Source of the DNA: Eutreptiella sp. 'Long Island Sound 2002'
Lineage: Eukaryota > Euglenozoa > Euglenophyceae > Eutreptiales > Eutreptiaceae
Length of the DNA stretch: 64,000 bases
NCBI GenBank assembly: GCA_964036045.1
Contig: OZ038378.1
Span: 186,905,128 to 186,969,127 of the forward strand
Direction: 5' to 3'
The notes beneath the pieces were generated by a model, which searched no databases, had not been told where the DNA came from, and saw only the letters and a program-made list of their open reading frames with translations. The position numbers and the translations under genes are program-made. Positions 1 through 10,332 of the stretch are shown here, piece after piece (the first letter of the stretch is position 1; the number at the start of each line of letters is the position of its first letter).

Positions 1-262
1 AATTATGTAAAAATGTTTGGCCGATCTGGCCCGCGAGCGCGCATCAGCGGCAAATGGCAATTCCAGCTAAAATAGCGGAACGCGGCGGATTTACGGGGAA
101 TGGACCGCGGAATCAAATCCGGCATATCAGAAATATATAGGAAATATCCTGAGACTGAGCTGCGAGGCGGCGATTCCGCCGAAGCAAAGAAAATGACCAA
201 AATGTAGCCAATCTGGACAGAATGTCTGAAAATCTGAGCAGATGGGGCTAGCCGCACTTACA
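1..262 (-). repeat. 3' LTR of element A (cut by window edge)
   Basis: Bases 1-262 repeat at 10070-10331 with about 4 mismatches (near 25, 43, 188 and 194). On the minus strand the copy begins TGTAAGTGCGGC directly after a purine tract, as a 3' LTR should. It runs off the left edge, so the LTR is longer than 262 bp. Confidence 0.9.
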
Positions 263-272
263 CTCCCCCTCC
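263..272 (-). other. Polypurine tract of element A
   Basis: On the minus strand the ten purines GGAGGGGGAG, preceded by a T run, abut the TG that opens the 3' LTR. This is the usual position of the plus-strand primer of LTR retrotransposons. It is absent beside the 5' copy at 10332, where the flank is element B coding sequence. Confidence 0.85.
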
Positions 273-1920
273 AAAAACACACTGGGGTGTGTCGCTACGT
301 CAACGAAGAACGTAGTGCGGGTAAGTCCCAGAAAAACATAGAATTGTAGCCTCGATGGGGCGAAATCTGCTTGATCTGACCTGATTTGGACTGAATTGGC
401 ACTGAATCAGGGTGGATGAACCTGAAATGAGACAGAATGAGAAGTGACGAACAGTCCTCCGTGCAGTAAAACATTAGGTCAAGGGCTAAAAAGCATGTAA
501 ACGTATCGAGAATCGATACCAAACCATGCATTGGTTGAGAATGAGGTAGATTATTGGTGGATTGAGTGGGGGGATCAAGAATTGGAGTGACATCTCAGCG
601 CTCTGGCACAGTTTCGCTGTCGCGGGCACGCTACGGTGTCCTCGCCGAACTCTACATCATGTTACTCCCGCTTTTCTCGTTCTGAAAAGTGCAGCATGTG
701 CTTCAGATGTGCCGCATCTGGTGGATGATCACAAGATTCAGCAAATTTGAGAGTTAAGTTGGGCAGAGATGAAGGAGATTAAACAATCACAGCGAGGGCC
801 AACAAACACAAATGAAGTCTGCAGGCCCTAAGTGAACCACAGAAGGTAAGGATGTTTTTCTGTTCACTTAGATCTAAACAGATCTTCGAGGAATCAGAGA
901 AGATGACAAGGAAATCAACCTAAATTGTCCTAAAATGTGACAAATTCATGAGATGGAGGTGAAATGAAGCGGAATGTCTGGAACTAAAACTACCAACACC
1001 TTCGGTTAGACTAAAGTTAATATATATTGTCGTTTATTCAGCTCAATGGTGCTTTCCGGCACGTTGGTTCGCGAGCATCAAACAGATTCTATCAAAATGT
1101 GGATCATGTGATGATGCATCATGATGGGACATGCTGGCCCTGGATCCTTGGCATGTAACGCGCCGAAGGTTCGCTGAAGGCAATTTACTGACAGTATATA
1201 ACTGAGAGACACCGAATTTACAGTGGCGGCGGTGTCAATCGACTTGGACAAGGCCAATCTTTCGAATGAGTCCCACAAGACACTTGGATTCACCATTTTC
1301 AACAGTTTCAGGTCGGATTTAGCTCACATTGGCGTGTGCCAAAAATACAACGAAGCTTACGGACTTCAGAGGTTGCTGTTAGAAGTCCCTAGAGCTCCTA
1401 GATGAAGATTGTCTGAACAATTGACGTCTGGGTTTCGTACAACAGTGGCAGAATGATGGACAAACCTGAGAAATTCAAGGTAAATTTGAGGATCCTGGAT
1501 CTGAATCTGGACTTTGGCGTCAGCATCACAGCAAATGAAGGTAAGATCTGAGTTCCTGGCGTCGCATCTGGTGCAGCCAGTACTACAGGGGGTACCTGTA
1601 GGGGTGAATGTCGCTGGCCAGCGTTTTGATTATGTACATTTGCTTCCATCTGCACGAGTAGCCAAATTCCAAAGATGCACAGACCAACAGAGACAAGATT
1701 ACCCCGAATCTGCCTGAATTAAGCCTGAGTTTGGTTTTTTCTGAACACGGCAGCACACTCCGTGGCTTTCGGTTTTCGACTTTCGATACGCTACCGAACG
1801 GAGACCAAAGAAAAATGGATTGATTGACGTCAAATTATCAAACATTCGCAGTTCTCCACATCATGACATAAACAGAAAGGATGAACAGTGGATTGAGCAG
1901 AATGTGGTAGGATGGCTTCC
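273..1920 (-). other. Long 3' non-coding region of element A
   Basis: About 1.65 kb between the pol stop and the polypurine tract. Only short chance ORFs with no recognisable motif are seen on either strand. This is longer than most gypsy 3' untranslated regions and may hold regulatory sequence or a decayed extra gene; nothing more can be supported. Confidence 0.55.
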
Positions 1921-4900
1921 TCAATTCGGCCAAGCACGAATACATGTGACCACCAACCTGTCTGGCCTGGCCCTCGTACGGCTTGGGCGCTGCAAATCAG
2001 CGGCCGAACTTGAAGCTTGGTCCTCATTTGGCTCCTGGGCTGGCCTGACCGCAGGAGGGGGGATCGACGGATCAGCCCTGGAATGTGGCTGCTGAGGGCC
2101 GTAAAAGGCTGGATCTCGATTCACCACAGGTCGTTTTCCGTCGCTCTCCACTTGTCTGTCTGGTTTCGACAAACAATCTGTCAGGAGTACACCCATTTCG
2201 GGGTGCTTCTTGAGGAAGTCGATGAACCCCTTGGTGTACCCATGGACAAAAGATTGGGCTGGTTCCCAGTTGTTGTGACTGGAATCAAAGCCCCTCCACT
2301 CACACAGAAATTCCCATTCGCCCTTGGCGTCACGTCTTGCTTCAACAATTCTCTTGAGTTCGTACTTTCCCCCTTCGATGACTCGATCAGACAAATGTTT
2401 CGCAGTCCAAAAAAGGGGTTTAACCCGATCCTTGGGGAAGGGGATCTCTCTCTTGAGGCGATCGCCCGAAACGTCAATTTCCCTGCTGACATCCACACGA
2501 ATCCTCCACCTGTTCTCACCAAGACGCGCTGTAACAGCGAATGGCCCCTCCCACAAGGGAAGAAGCTTGTCATCTCCGTCCAGGGTGGTTTCGGATTTTC
2601 GAAGCCAAACTCGATCATCGACTTCAAAATTGTGGGGGTTTTTTCGACCTTGATTTTGAACCCAAAGCCAGTCAGCTTGATGCTTCTCGATTAATTTCGA
2701 CACAGATTTATCTGCTCGTTGGACTTCGTCCAAAAACAGCGAAGCATCTTTACAGGGGCGAGGATTATTCAACGGCATGTTCCACCAACACTTCTTTCGT
2801 CCAAAGACAATTTCATTTGGAGAAAGGCCATGATACAAAGGCGTGTTGTGGTAACGGCGAAGCAATGCGAAGAGAACTTCAAGCCAGTGGAAATCCTTTT
2901 CACTCGCGAGCTCCTTACGAAGCATATTTATAACAGAGCGGCCGGCTCTTTCGCCAGGCAACGCTCGATGCGAGTGGATTTCACACCTGAGGTGGTGGAT
3001 TCCAAGGCGAGCACATAATTCTCTCCACCATTCGGAGGTGTACTCTTTGCCTGAATCCGTCACCACCTCGGATGGGACGTCCCAACCTCCCATCCAGGTC
3101 TGCGCGCACCATTTGGCGGCAGCCTTGCAAGTCATCGACTCAATGTTGCAAGGCAACACTTGAATGTAGCCGGAATGACGGCACTGAATAAGGAGCACAC
3201 CATTGACTTTTTTATTCGTCCAATGGCACTCTTCGTCATCGAGTTCACCGAGAATGAAGAAATCACTGGTGACTCTGTTAAAGAGGCGCTCCGGAATAGG
3301 ATGAGGCCTCAGATGGCCGTGCTTCTTCGCGCTGGGGGGCGTCGAGACAGCACATTGGGCACATCCGGCGGCTACTTTCATGCAATGAGTGTAGAGCCTC
3401 GATCCAAACAACCTATGCTTAATCATCGACCACAGTCGACGGCCATGTGCGTGGGGGGACTCCCATTTATGCCACCAGTTTAACACTCGGGGGGCTAGGG
3501 CGTCTGGCACACACAATTTACCCTCCATCCACAGCTTCCCCCCATCCAACGAGTACTCAGGAAAAATCCCATCCTTGTGAGCATCTTTGGATTTGAGATT
3601 TCCAAAGACCTCTTTAAACATGGGATCCTGCAGATAATCGGACGTCCAGTCACGGATGATCAGGGAATCTTTAGGCAGGGGTGGAGTTTTGGCCGGATCC
3701 CGACGCTTAATGCCTTGGATCAACCGAAATCGACTTACTTGTCGGGGATAGTCAAACCGTTTCACACTCCCTGAGGAGGGATCGGTGACTTTCTCCACGA
3801 CTTTCAGTGTTTTGGTGCAGATCTCATGGGCATGCGCCGGATCTGAGATGGCCGTGATGTCGTGACACGGCAATGCGTGCTGTTTAACAGCGCACTGCAT
3901 GCATGCACGTCGAATGAGTTTCTTTTCTTCCTGATCCCATTCGATGATTACATGGCGGTCCTGCTCCGTACCATGGATGTTGGTACTTTGCAGCCCCTCT
4001 GAGGCGGGGTAAGCCCATCGGCTCAGAGCATCCGCTACCGTGTTGTGTTTTCCAGGCAAATACGACACGTGGAGGTCAAACAGAGAGAGAAATTCGTGCC
4101 ATCTGGCCCGTCGACCAGCTGGGCTCGCGACAGTATCAATGTGTTCGGTGGCCCAATACTCCAGAGATTGATGATCCGTCAGGACCTCGACTCGATTGGT
4201 GCCAACCCACGATTGGTACTTTTTTAGAGCGCAAATTATGGCATACGTTTCTTGCTCACGCGGCGACCATTGCATTTGGCGTGGGGCTAGCTTCCGAGAC
4301 CAAAATGCAAGAGGGTAATGATCGCCGGTGGCCTCATCAACCTGTTCAAGGACAGCTCCGATCGCGTACCTAGAAGCGTCGGTTCTAATGTAGAAGGGTC
4401 GGTCAAATTGGGGCACATGCAACGTGGCGACTTCACAGAGGGCCGCCTTCAAGTGATGGAAGGCCTCCTCGCACTCGTCAGTCCACTTGACACGAACCTT
4501 TGAACCTGCCTTGCCTGCATCTCTCCCTACCTTCAATAATTCAGTGAGGGGGGCAGCAAATTTGGCATAATTCGGCACAAAAGTGTGGTAACAATTGCAA
4601 CAACCCAGGAATCCTCTCAACTCCGTGATCGTCTCAGGGCGCTTCCACTTTTGAATAGCGACGAGCTTCCCTGGACTGGGTCGTCGGGTGCCATTCTCTA
4701 GGAGAGAACCACAAAATTCGACTGATTTTAAAAATAATTTTCCCTTCTTTGGCCCACAAATCAGCTGATTGGCGTCAAGAATGTCCAAAAATTGGTTCAG
4801 CTGCTTCTCATGTAGGGCCACCAGCTCGGCTTCGGTCAGTCCCTCCCCTTCCGTCGCGATGATTATGTCATCTATGTACACACTCACGAAGGCACGAAGC

Positions 4901-6975
4901 TCAGGATGGGTTGTGAACAGCACATCCTCCATCATTCTTTGAAAAAATGAAGGGGCGTTCTTCAGGCCCATGGGCATGACCGTCCATTGGACTGGGCCAC
5001 ATGGCGTGCACATACAGGTGAGAGGTCGGCTGTCCTTCCTCAACGGCATTTGGTGAAAGCCGTGACGGAGATCCAGCACAGAAAACAAACGACCTCTTGC
5101 CGTCTTGGCGATTTCCTCCTCAATGAGGGGCAGGGGGTGTGAATCCGCCTTGGTTTCGGCGTTGAGATTGCGAAAATCAACCACCATTCGCCAACCATCT
5201 ATAGTGTTCTCGTCTGCAGGCGGTGGCTTCGGGACTGTGAAGGGTGCACAGCACCATTCGCTGGTCATACAACCCTCAAGCCAACCAAATTCCCTGAGAT
5301 TTCTCTCAATGATTTTTCTGAGTATCTCATGTTTGTGTCCATGATTTTCATAAGGGCGCTGTTTCTTCGCCTTGTACCCTTCACGAAGCTGGATGAAGGC
5401 TTCACCGAACTGCCCACGGACAGGGGGGTCCTTGATCAACTTCCCTGAAAGGGTTGTGTCCTTCCGTTCCTCAAAAATTCTTTCTCTTGACTTGGAACAC
5501 AATTCAGTGTCCACCTGATCGCCAGGAATTACTGTCGAAAAAACTTTGGCGACTTCTTCGGCTTTGGCAGGAAGAATCTTCTTACAGATGTCCCTAAACA
5601 GGTCCGTATCAACTGCCTCTTGAAGATAGGTGGGTCGTGTGTCGAAATCCCAGAGATTCTCTTCGTGATCCAGCTCCTCGAAAGGATCCATGAAAGCTTC
5701 CACAGGGGGTTTTTCATAAAAAACTCTGAATTTGCGGCGCGATTTGGAATTTTTCTTCGCCCGTGCACTGAAGATTCCCTTCGATGTCGATCGCACTGGG
5801 GAAGAGGGAGACGAGGCGGATCCATTGGACGTTGAATCACCTTGGGTATCTGACGGACAAAAATCAGAAAAAATAGATTCATCATCAGTACCACGCTCAA
5901 CCTCAGATTCTGACCCAACACAAGAATCAGTACCAGAACCAGCAGAATTAGAGTCAGAAAGCTTTCCATCCACCAGGAATGCAAGCGAACTCCAGGACCG
6001 CTGTGGCAGGGGACCTGTGTCGTCCCTGGCATACAGCTTAATCTTCCTGGGAAGTTCGATGTAATCTACACAAATGTCTTGTAACTCCTGAAACCAAGGC
6101 TTGTCGTCCCACAAGGGCACAACTAAAATTGCCTGGGTTTTATCTTGCTTGATTTTGTGGATGACCTGCTGGATTAAGTGAAACGGAGGATTAATCCACA
6201 ACTTCTTGTCCCATTTGTGGGTCCAAGCGTCGCTGAAGTGCTTGTCAAAGCGCTTGTTCATACGGTTAGCAAAGGCATCATACTGGGGCCAAAAGGAATG
6301 GTGTTCATGAAAATATTCACAAATTGCATCGCGCCATTTGTCGACAACTCTGTAGGATGAAGAGTGCCAGCGCGAAGGGCGTCGTGGCTGGGAGTCCCTA
6401 CGAAGACATTCTAACTCTTGGGAGTAATCGGCACTCCCATTCACCTCTGCAATGGTGACATCTTCACCAAATTTTGATGTCACTTTTTGCTTCAAAAATT
6501 CTTCTGCACTTTTAAACCCTGCATGCAAAAAACGAAATTCAGGACGCTCCAAGGGACCTGACTCCAGCAAAAAACAACGACGATGACCTACGGGCGCTAC
6601 CCTGTTCTTGCGAAGCCAAGGATGGCCCAAATAAAGGTCATACTTTATGTCAGCACGATAGAAGTAGTCATCCTTAAGGACAACTTCTTCCACATTTTGC
6701 TCTTCCCAAAGGTCTTGAGCGACCAAATGAGTTGATATAGAACAACCGCGTTGCCCACCTGCGAGAGAATGTCCAGAAACTCCCTCGAGGGTAACAGGAT
6801 GAGGCGATTCAAACACGCAATCGTCGGGTAAGAATGAATTGGATTGGAGATTTACCTCTGATCCATTGTCACACAAACAAGTGGCGAGGTGGAAATTTCC
6901 CTTGCAATCAGAGACCCACAGCTTTGTGACAAACTGACGGGCCCTGTGCTTGGACTGTACACCAACCTCGTCCAC
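1921..6975 (-). CDS. pol: Element A pol polyprotein: PR, methyltransferase-like, RT, RNase H, integrase, chromodomain
   Basis: The open frame has 1684 codons. A protease-like segment has DNGS near residues 36-39 and YLGHPWL near 115-121. Next is a DAM-like segment with YDAFANRMN (about 232-240) and NPPF (about 262-265), then an acidic linker. RT has VDFRNLN, SVLDLRHGFHQMPL and the catalytic YIDD near 700-703. RNase H has TDAS (about 865), E near 907, TDHQS (about 933) and VADALSR. Integrase has an H-H-C-C finger (ending CAQC), TSDFF, VVTDSGKEYTS and ERAGRS. A chromodomain (ELKRIVEARRD, CEWRGF, NNWEP) lies near the C terminus. The frame opens with a GTG and has no AUG until about residue 239, past the protease, so expression depends on reading through the gag UAG. 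The DNGS protease site is unusual (D-T/S-G is usual). Confidence 0.93.
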   Translation of the reverse strand: MDEVGVQSKHRARQFVTKLWVSDCKGNFHLATCLCDNGSEVNLQSNSFLPDDCVFESPHPVTLEGVSGHSLAGGQRGCSISTHLVAQDLWEEQNVEEVVLKDDYFYRADIKYDLYLGHPWLRKNRVAPVGHRRCFLLESGPLERPEFRFLHAGFKSAEEFLKQKVTSKFGEDVTIAEVNGSADYSQELECLRRDSQPRRPSRWHSSSYRVVDKWRDAICEYFHEHHSFWPQYDAFANRMNKRFDKHFSDAWTHKWDKKLWINPPFHLIQQVIHKIKQDKTQAILVVPLWDDKPWFQELQDICVDYIELPRKIKLYARDDTGPLPQRSWSSLAFLVDGKLSDSNSAGSGTDSCVGSESEVERGTDDESIFSDFCPSDTQGDSTSNGSASSPSSPVRSTSKGIFSARAKKNSKSRRKFRVFYEKPPVEAFMDPFEELDHEENLWDFDTRPTYLQEAVDTDLFRDICKKILPAKAEEVAKVFSTVIPGDQVDTELCSKSRERIFEERKDTTLSGKLIKDPPVRGQFGEAFIQLREGYKAKKQRPYENHGHKHEILRKIIERNLREFGWLEGCMTSEWCCAPFTVPKPPPADENTIDGWRMVVDFRNLNAETKADSHPLPLIEEEIAKTARGRLFSVLDLRHGFHQMPLRKDSRPLTCMCTPCGPVQWTVMPMGLKNAPSFFQRMMEDVLFTTHPELRAFVSVYIDDIIIATEGEGLTEAELVALHEKQLNQFLDILDANQLICGPKKGKLFLKSVEFCGSLLENGTRRPSPGKLVAIQKWKRPETITELRGFLGCCNCYHTFVPNYAKFAAPLTELLKVGRDAGKAGSKVRVKWTDECEEAFHHLKAALCEVATLHVPQFDRPFYIRTDASRYAIGAVLEQVDEATGDHYPLAFWSRKLAPRQMQWSPREQETYAIICALKKYQSWVGTNRVEVLTDHQSLEYWATEHIDTVASPAGRRARWHEFLSLFDLHVSYLPGKHNTVADALSRWAYPASEGLQSTNIHGTEQDRHVIIEWDQEEKKLIRRACMQCAVKQHALPCHDITAISDPAHAHEICTKTLKVVEKVTDPSSGSVKRFDYPRQVSRFRLIQGIKRRDPAKTPPLPKDSLIIRDWTSDYLQDPMFKEVFGNLKSKDAHKDGIFPEYSLDGGKLWMEGKLCVPDALAPRVLNWWHKWESPHAHGRRLWSMIKHRLFGSRLYTHCMKVAAGCAQCAVSTPPSAKKHGHLRPHPIPERLFNRVTSDFFILGELDDEECHWTNKKVNGVLLIQCRHSGYIQVLPCNIESMTCKAAAKWCAQTWMGGWDVPSEVVTDSGKEYTSEWWRELCARLGIHHLRCEIHSHRALPGERAGRSVINMLRKELASEKDFHWLEVLFALLRRYHNTPLYHGLSPNEIVFGRKKCWWNMPLNNPRPCKDASLFLDEVQRADKSVSKLIEKHQADWLWVQNQGRKNPHNFEVDDRVWLRKSETTLDGDDKLLPLWEGPFAVTARLGENRWRIRVDVSREIDVSGDRLKREIPFPKDRVKPLFWTAKHLSDRVIEGGKYELKRIVEARRDAKGEWEFLCEWRGFDSSHNNWEPAQSFVHGYTKGFIDFLKKHPEMGVLLTDCLSKPDRQVESDGKRPVVNRDPAFYGPQQPHSRADPSIPPPAVRPAQEPNEDQASSSAADLQRPSRTRARPDRLVVTCIRAWPN

Positions 6976-7104
6976 TACAACAGAAGGATCCGCTGCCGGA
7001 TCCAGGGGAGAGGAGACAAGCGACCCTACATCAAGTAATGGTCGAGATGGAATCTGGGGATCATGCCTGAAATCGCCTGGGGAGGGGCGATTTTCGTGGC
7101 TCCC

Positions 7105-7107
7105 CTA
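7105..7107 (-). promoter_or_regulatory. gag-pol UAG readthrough stop, element A
   Basis: On the minus strand gag ends GCC TAG GGG AGC. The frame after the stop is open without a break into pol (6975 onward, same frame), and pol has no upstream AUG of its own. A UAG followed by GGG resembles the gammaretroviral UAG-GGA context. That this stop is suppressed in the cell is inferred, not shown. Confidence 0.65.
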
Positions 7108-9963
7108 GGCGTTCTGACCTCCAGCGGCTGCGTTAACGTTGTGAACACAGCCTGATTCGTCGATCCACTCATCTTGGAACGGATCATCATCTGGACTCAG
7201 GGCATTTTCGACATAATCTCGATCCGCATCGGACACCTGGTCTGCACCTGAGACCTGATCCACACGATGGTTGCCCTTTCCGCGTCCACGGCCACGGCCG
7301 CCGGATGATGGGCCACCACCGTCGCCACGCCCTCTGCCCTTACCAGAGAAAGGGGTTCCTGAAGGATTTCCCTTACCTTTACCCTGTGATCCTGGAGCAT
7401 TTCCTTTGTTTGTACCAGATTGAGGGGTTTGGCCTGGATTTCGATTTCCGCCTCCGGCGTTGCCATTGGGACTTGTCTGGCCGTTCGGCTGCCCACCGGA
7501 GCCGGATGGAGTCCGATTTCCTTTGCCTTGGGACCCGCCAGGGCCTCCGGTATTTTTGTTTCCACCGGAGGGGGTCGAAGTACCCTTTCCCCCCTTTGCA
7601 CCATGCACCTGTCTGTCATTCCTGTCTGAATTCTGCGAATTACTGACATTTTCACCAATCACCTTGTGATCGTAAGCAGACCATCGGTGATTACCAGTAG
7701 AATGCGTCTTAGCTCGGTTCGTAGAACCTAGAAGAAGGCAGATGCTACAATGATCCTGAACATTCCGGGTGTCATTCACCTTTTTGTTGCCCTTTTGGGC
7801 CCCATTTTGGGTGTTTTGCTGGGTATTCTTGTTTCCCCCAAGACCCTCATGGAAATTTTGATTGGCGGCGTCAGCGAGCCGCTCAACCTCTTCCCACAGT
7901 TCCTGCGGGGTGAACGAAAACACCCAGTTCCTGGCCTTCAGGCGATGGCCGTGGAAACTTACTCCCCTATTGAGGACTTGGACAAACAAGTCTCGATCCT
8001 CGTGTTCATTAAACTTGATTTTCCACGTGTTTTCAGTGAATTTCACCTTGGTAAACGACGTGGGGGAACACTTTTGAAGTGATTCCCTGACGGTGAACCT
8101 GTTGGCCGAGGCATCGAAGCCATCGACCTCCGCCGACGAGGTCTTGACCTTTTCTTCGGACTGTCTGTTCCGAAGGGTGGCGGCAGTTTCTGAGGGAATC
8201 TTGTCAAAAATCAGATTTTTCAGCTCGGCACTAGAAAATGTTTCGCCTGAATGTTCAGATTCTTCTACGAGATTCCAGAAGCGCTGTCTCTTGTCCTGCA
8301 CTTCGTGCAAGATTAATCGCGAGAACGAAGGAAAATTCTTCAACATCTGGTGGTAATGGTCCTCAGGCAGCCGGGATCCACGTACCTCCAACTGTTCCCA
8401 CACCTCATCAAAGGTAAGGGGGGAACTTGAATCCTCACGATCACTCCAGGTCCTGAGCCAAGTGTTGGCCGGCGCTCCCTCAAGGCAGTCCAAGAGCGCC
8501 ATCAGGAACTGATCATCCTGGAGTTTTTGAGTCTTAACCCACAGTTTAAATTCCCGTTGGAACTGAGGCCAACGTCTGGGGTTCCCATTATACTTCGGCT
8601 GCTTGGCAACCTGACGAAGTCGCAATGAAGTAGGATTTAGGAGTGAATCCAGCCCAACACCGGCCGTAATGGCAGACACCTTGGCGGCATCATTAGCCAC
8701 ACCAGCTCCGGCGAGGGTCTGGGCGAGCAACATCTGGGCTATTGCATTGGAATCAACAGCAGGAAGGGTAGTACGGGAGGCAGTTCGTTTGGCATTCTGA
8801 GCCTCAGTCCTAGCCTTCGCCGACCTACTCTGAGATCGAGAGATTGTAACCCTTTCCTTTAGCTTAGTCCTGCTGATCCTGGCATCGGTGGTCTTAGAGT
8901 CGACCGAAGGAGCAATCGAAAAAATTTCTGTCGCCTCCTCCGACGGTTTTGTGGTTTGTTCCACCGATGATGCGCCCTCAGACCGCATGTGTGTCTTGAA
9001 AAGATCCTTAATTCCCAGCGTCTGAATGATGAGTTGCATTTGATCTTTGAGCAATTGGAGCTCAGTATCTCGCTGTAATCTGCAAGAGCAGTCGGCAGGA
9101 CAGTACATACCGTGTCCTGAAGGGCCTGAGCAGGCTGTCGGACCGCTAATCTCAGTGGTTCGCAGCCAGGAGTCCACTTGGGGAGCTCCTTCAGCCCTAA
9201 TTTCCAGGCTTGCCTGCCTGGCTGCCTCTAAAATTCCTTCCTCAACCGCGGCGGCTAGATCGTCGCGGATGGAAACAGAGGGATGAGGGGCGGAGGGCCC
9301 GGCAACAGGTGCCTTGGTCTTCTCCTTCGGGAAGGGGCTTGCCTCCCAGATCTGCAAAAAAATGGCAAAAGATTCATCTTCTTGAGAACGCCACCACATC
9401 CTGGTATTAATTTCTTCCTGAAGAAGGAAAAAATATTCAAATAAAAAATCAGAGGCGATTCTTTCTTGACCTATCAGCTTAAACGTGGCTAATAGACAAA
9501 GGGCCTCAAGCGCCTCAAGGTTACGGGTCACTTCTGAAGACAAATGGTTGTCCCATTGTGCCCAAGAGGCTGGTCGATTATAGGTAGGTACCTCACCTGG
9601 ACCACCCATCTCAATGTCGTCAATGTCGGCGTCGATGGTCTCAAAATGTGGACATTGGTAAGGAGTATTAGTACCTGCCAGGTCCGTAAGCTCCACCGGA
9701 GCGTTGCCATTAGCGTAGGCTGGGAGATTCCAGCTACTTGATGGCCAATTTCGACTGCCGTACTGGGGAGCTAGCTGTGGTTGGGACACCAAAGGAACAA
9801 CATTCAGGTAGCCTCTGCTACCATGAAAGTGCTGCCCTGGGTCGTTGACAAGACCAGTGGGGCAGGCACGCGAGGAGTCTCCCTGAACGTTGCTATTGGG
9901 GGTGGAACCGGATACTCGGACACCAACAGAGGCGAGAGCAGCAACAACTGAAGCAAGGTCCAT
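7105..9963 (-). CDS. gag: Element A gag (capsid/nucleocapsid) protein
   Basis: 952 codons from an ATG at 9963 just inside the 5' LTR and leader. The central part has a gypsy-like capsid segment (PKYNGNPRRWPQFQREFKLW, then GAPANTWL and LRNRQ). Downstream is a possible zinc-binding CSIC..H..H (CSICLLLGSTNRAKTHSTGNH region), then a long Gly/Asn/Arg-rich tail with GRGRGRG runs, as expected of a nucleic-acid-binding nucleocapsid. It ends in TAG and is followed in the same frame by pol. Gag would form the intracellular particle in which reverse transcription takes place. Capsid assignment is by position and composition. Confidence 0.85.
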   Translation of the reverse strand: MDLASVVAALASVGVRVSGSTPNSNVQGDSSRACPTGLVNDPGQHFHGSRGYLNVVPLVSQPQLAPQYGSRNWPSSSWNLPAYANGNAPVELTDLAGTNTPYQCPHFETIDADIDDIEMGGPGEVPTYNRPASWAQWDNHLSSEVTRNLEALEALCLLATFKLIGQERIASDFLFEYFFLLQEEINTRMWWRSQEDESFAIFLQIWEASPFPKEKTKAPVAGPSAPHPSVSIRDDLAAAVEEGILEAARQASLEIRAEGAPQVDSWLRTTEISGPTACSGPSGHGMYCPADCSCRLQRDTELQLLKDQMQLIIQTLGIKDLFKTHMRSEGASSVEQTTKPSEEATEIFSIAPSVDSKTTDARISRTKLKERVTISRSQSRSAKARTEAQNAKRTASRTTLPAVDSNAIAQMLLAQTLAGAGVANDAAKVSAITAGVGLDSLLNPTSLRLRQVAKQPKYNGNPRRWPQFQREFKLWVKTQKLQDDQFLMALLDCLEGAPANTWLRTWSDREDSSSPLTFDEVWEQLEVRGSRLPEDHYHQMLKNFPSFSRLILHEVQDKRQRFWNLVEESEHSGETFSSAELKNLIFDKIPSETAATLRNRQSEEKVKTSSAEVDGFDASANRFTVRESLQKCSPTSFTKVKFTENTWKIKFNEHEDRDLFVQVLNRGVSFHGHRLKARNWVFSFTPQELWEEVERLADAANQNFHEGLGGNKNTQQNTQNGAQKGNKKVNDTRNVQDHCSICLLLGSTNRAKTHSTGNHRWSAYDHKVIGENVSNSQNSDRNDRQVHGAKGGKGTSTPSGGNKNTGGPGGSQGKGNRTPSGSGGQPNGQTSPNGNAGGGNRNPGQTPQSGTNKGNAPGSQGKGKGNPSGTPFSGKGRGRGDGGGPSSGGRGRGRGKGNHRVDQVSGADQVSDADRDYVENALSPDDDPFQDEWIDESGCVHNVNAAAGGQNA

Positions 9964-10069
9964 GCTGATTGTGGTCCGGCAGAAAATCCCAGTCTATGAA
10001 GAAAATTGATGCGAATTATTCTAAATACATCTGAGTGTCCAAAACTGTCTGAAAAGATTTAAATAATCC
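9964..10069 (-). other. 5' leader or LTR remainder of element A
   Basis: Sequence between the visible LTR homology and the gag start. The LTR may continue into it, because identity still holds at the window's first base. It should contain the primer binding site, but no clear tRNA-complementary TGG block after a CA end could be fixed by eye. Confidence 0.5.
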
Positions 10070-10331
10070 AATTATGTAAAAATGTTTGGCCGACCTGGCC
10101 CGCGAGCGCGCGTCAGCGGCAAATGGCAATTCCAGCTAAAATAGCGGAACGCGGCGGATTTACGGGGAATGGACCGCGGAATCAAATCCGGCATATCAGA
10201 AATATATAGGAAATATCCTGAGACTGAGCTGCGAGGCGGCGATTCCGCCGAAGCAAGGAAAAAGACCAAAATGTAGCCAATCTGGACAGAATGTCTGAAA
10301 ATCTGAGCAGATGGGGCTAGCCGCACTTACA
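10070..10331 (-). repeat. 5' LTR of element A (matching part)
   Basis: Near-identical to 1-262 (offset 10069). On the minus strand it opens TGTAAGTG at 10331, immediately after element B codons for a chromodomain. It should contain the promoter; the true LTR end lies between 10070 and about 9975. Confidence 0.9.
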
Positions 10332-10332
10332 C

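Larger units (their letters stand above)
1..10331 (-). mobile_element. Ty3/gypsy chromodomain LTR retrotransposon A, nearly complete
   Basis: On the minus strand the order is 5' LTR, leader, gag, UAG, pol (protease, methyltransferase-like, RT, RNase H, integrase, chromodomain), long 3' non-coding region, polypurine tract, 3' LTR. That is the full order of a Ty3/gypsy chromovirus. The two LTR copies differ at about 4 of 262 compared bases, and both long ORFs are intact, so the copy is fairly young. The right border (10331) lies inside the chromodomain codons of a second gypsy element, so A is nested in B. The left end of the 3' LTR is outside the window, so the target-site duplication cannot be checked; the five bases before the 5' LTR read ATCCG on the minus strand. 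Confidence 0.93.

Noticed and set aside
5900-6320. A restriction-modification system
   Set aside because: The methyltransferase-like segment is embedded in a retrotransposon polyprotein with no restriction enzyme nearby.
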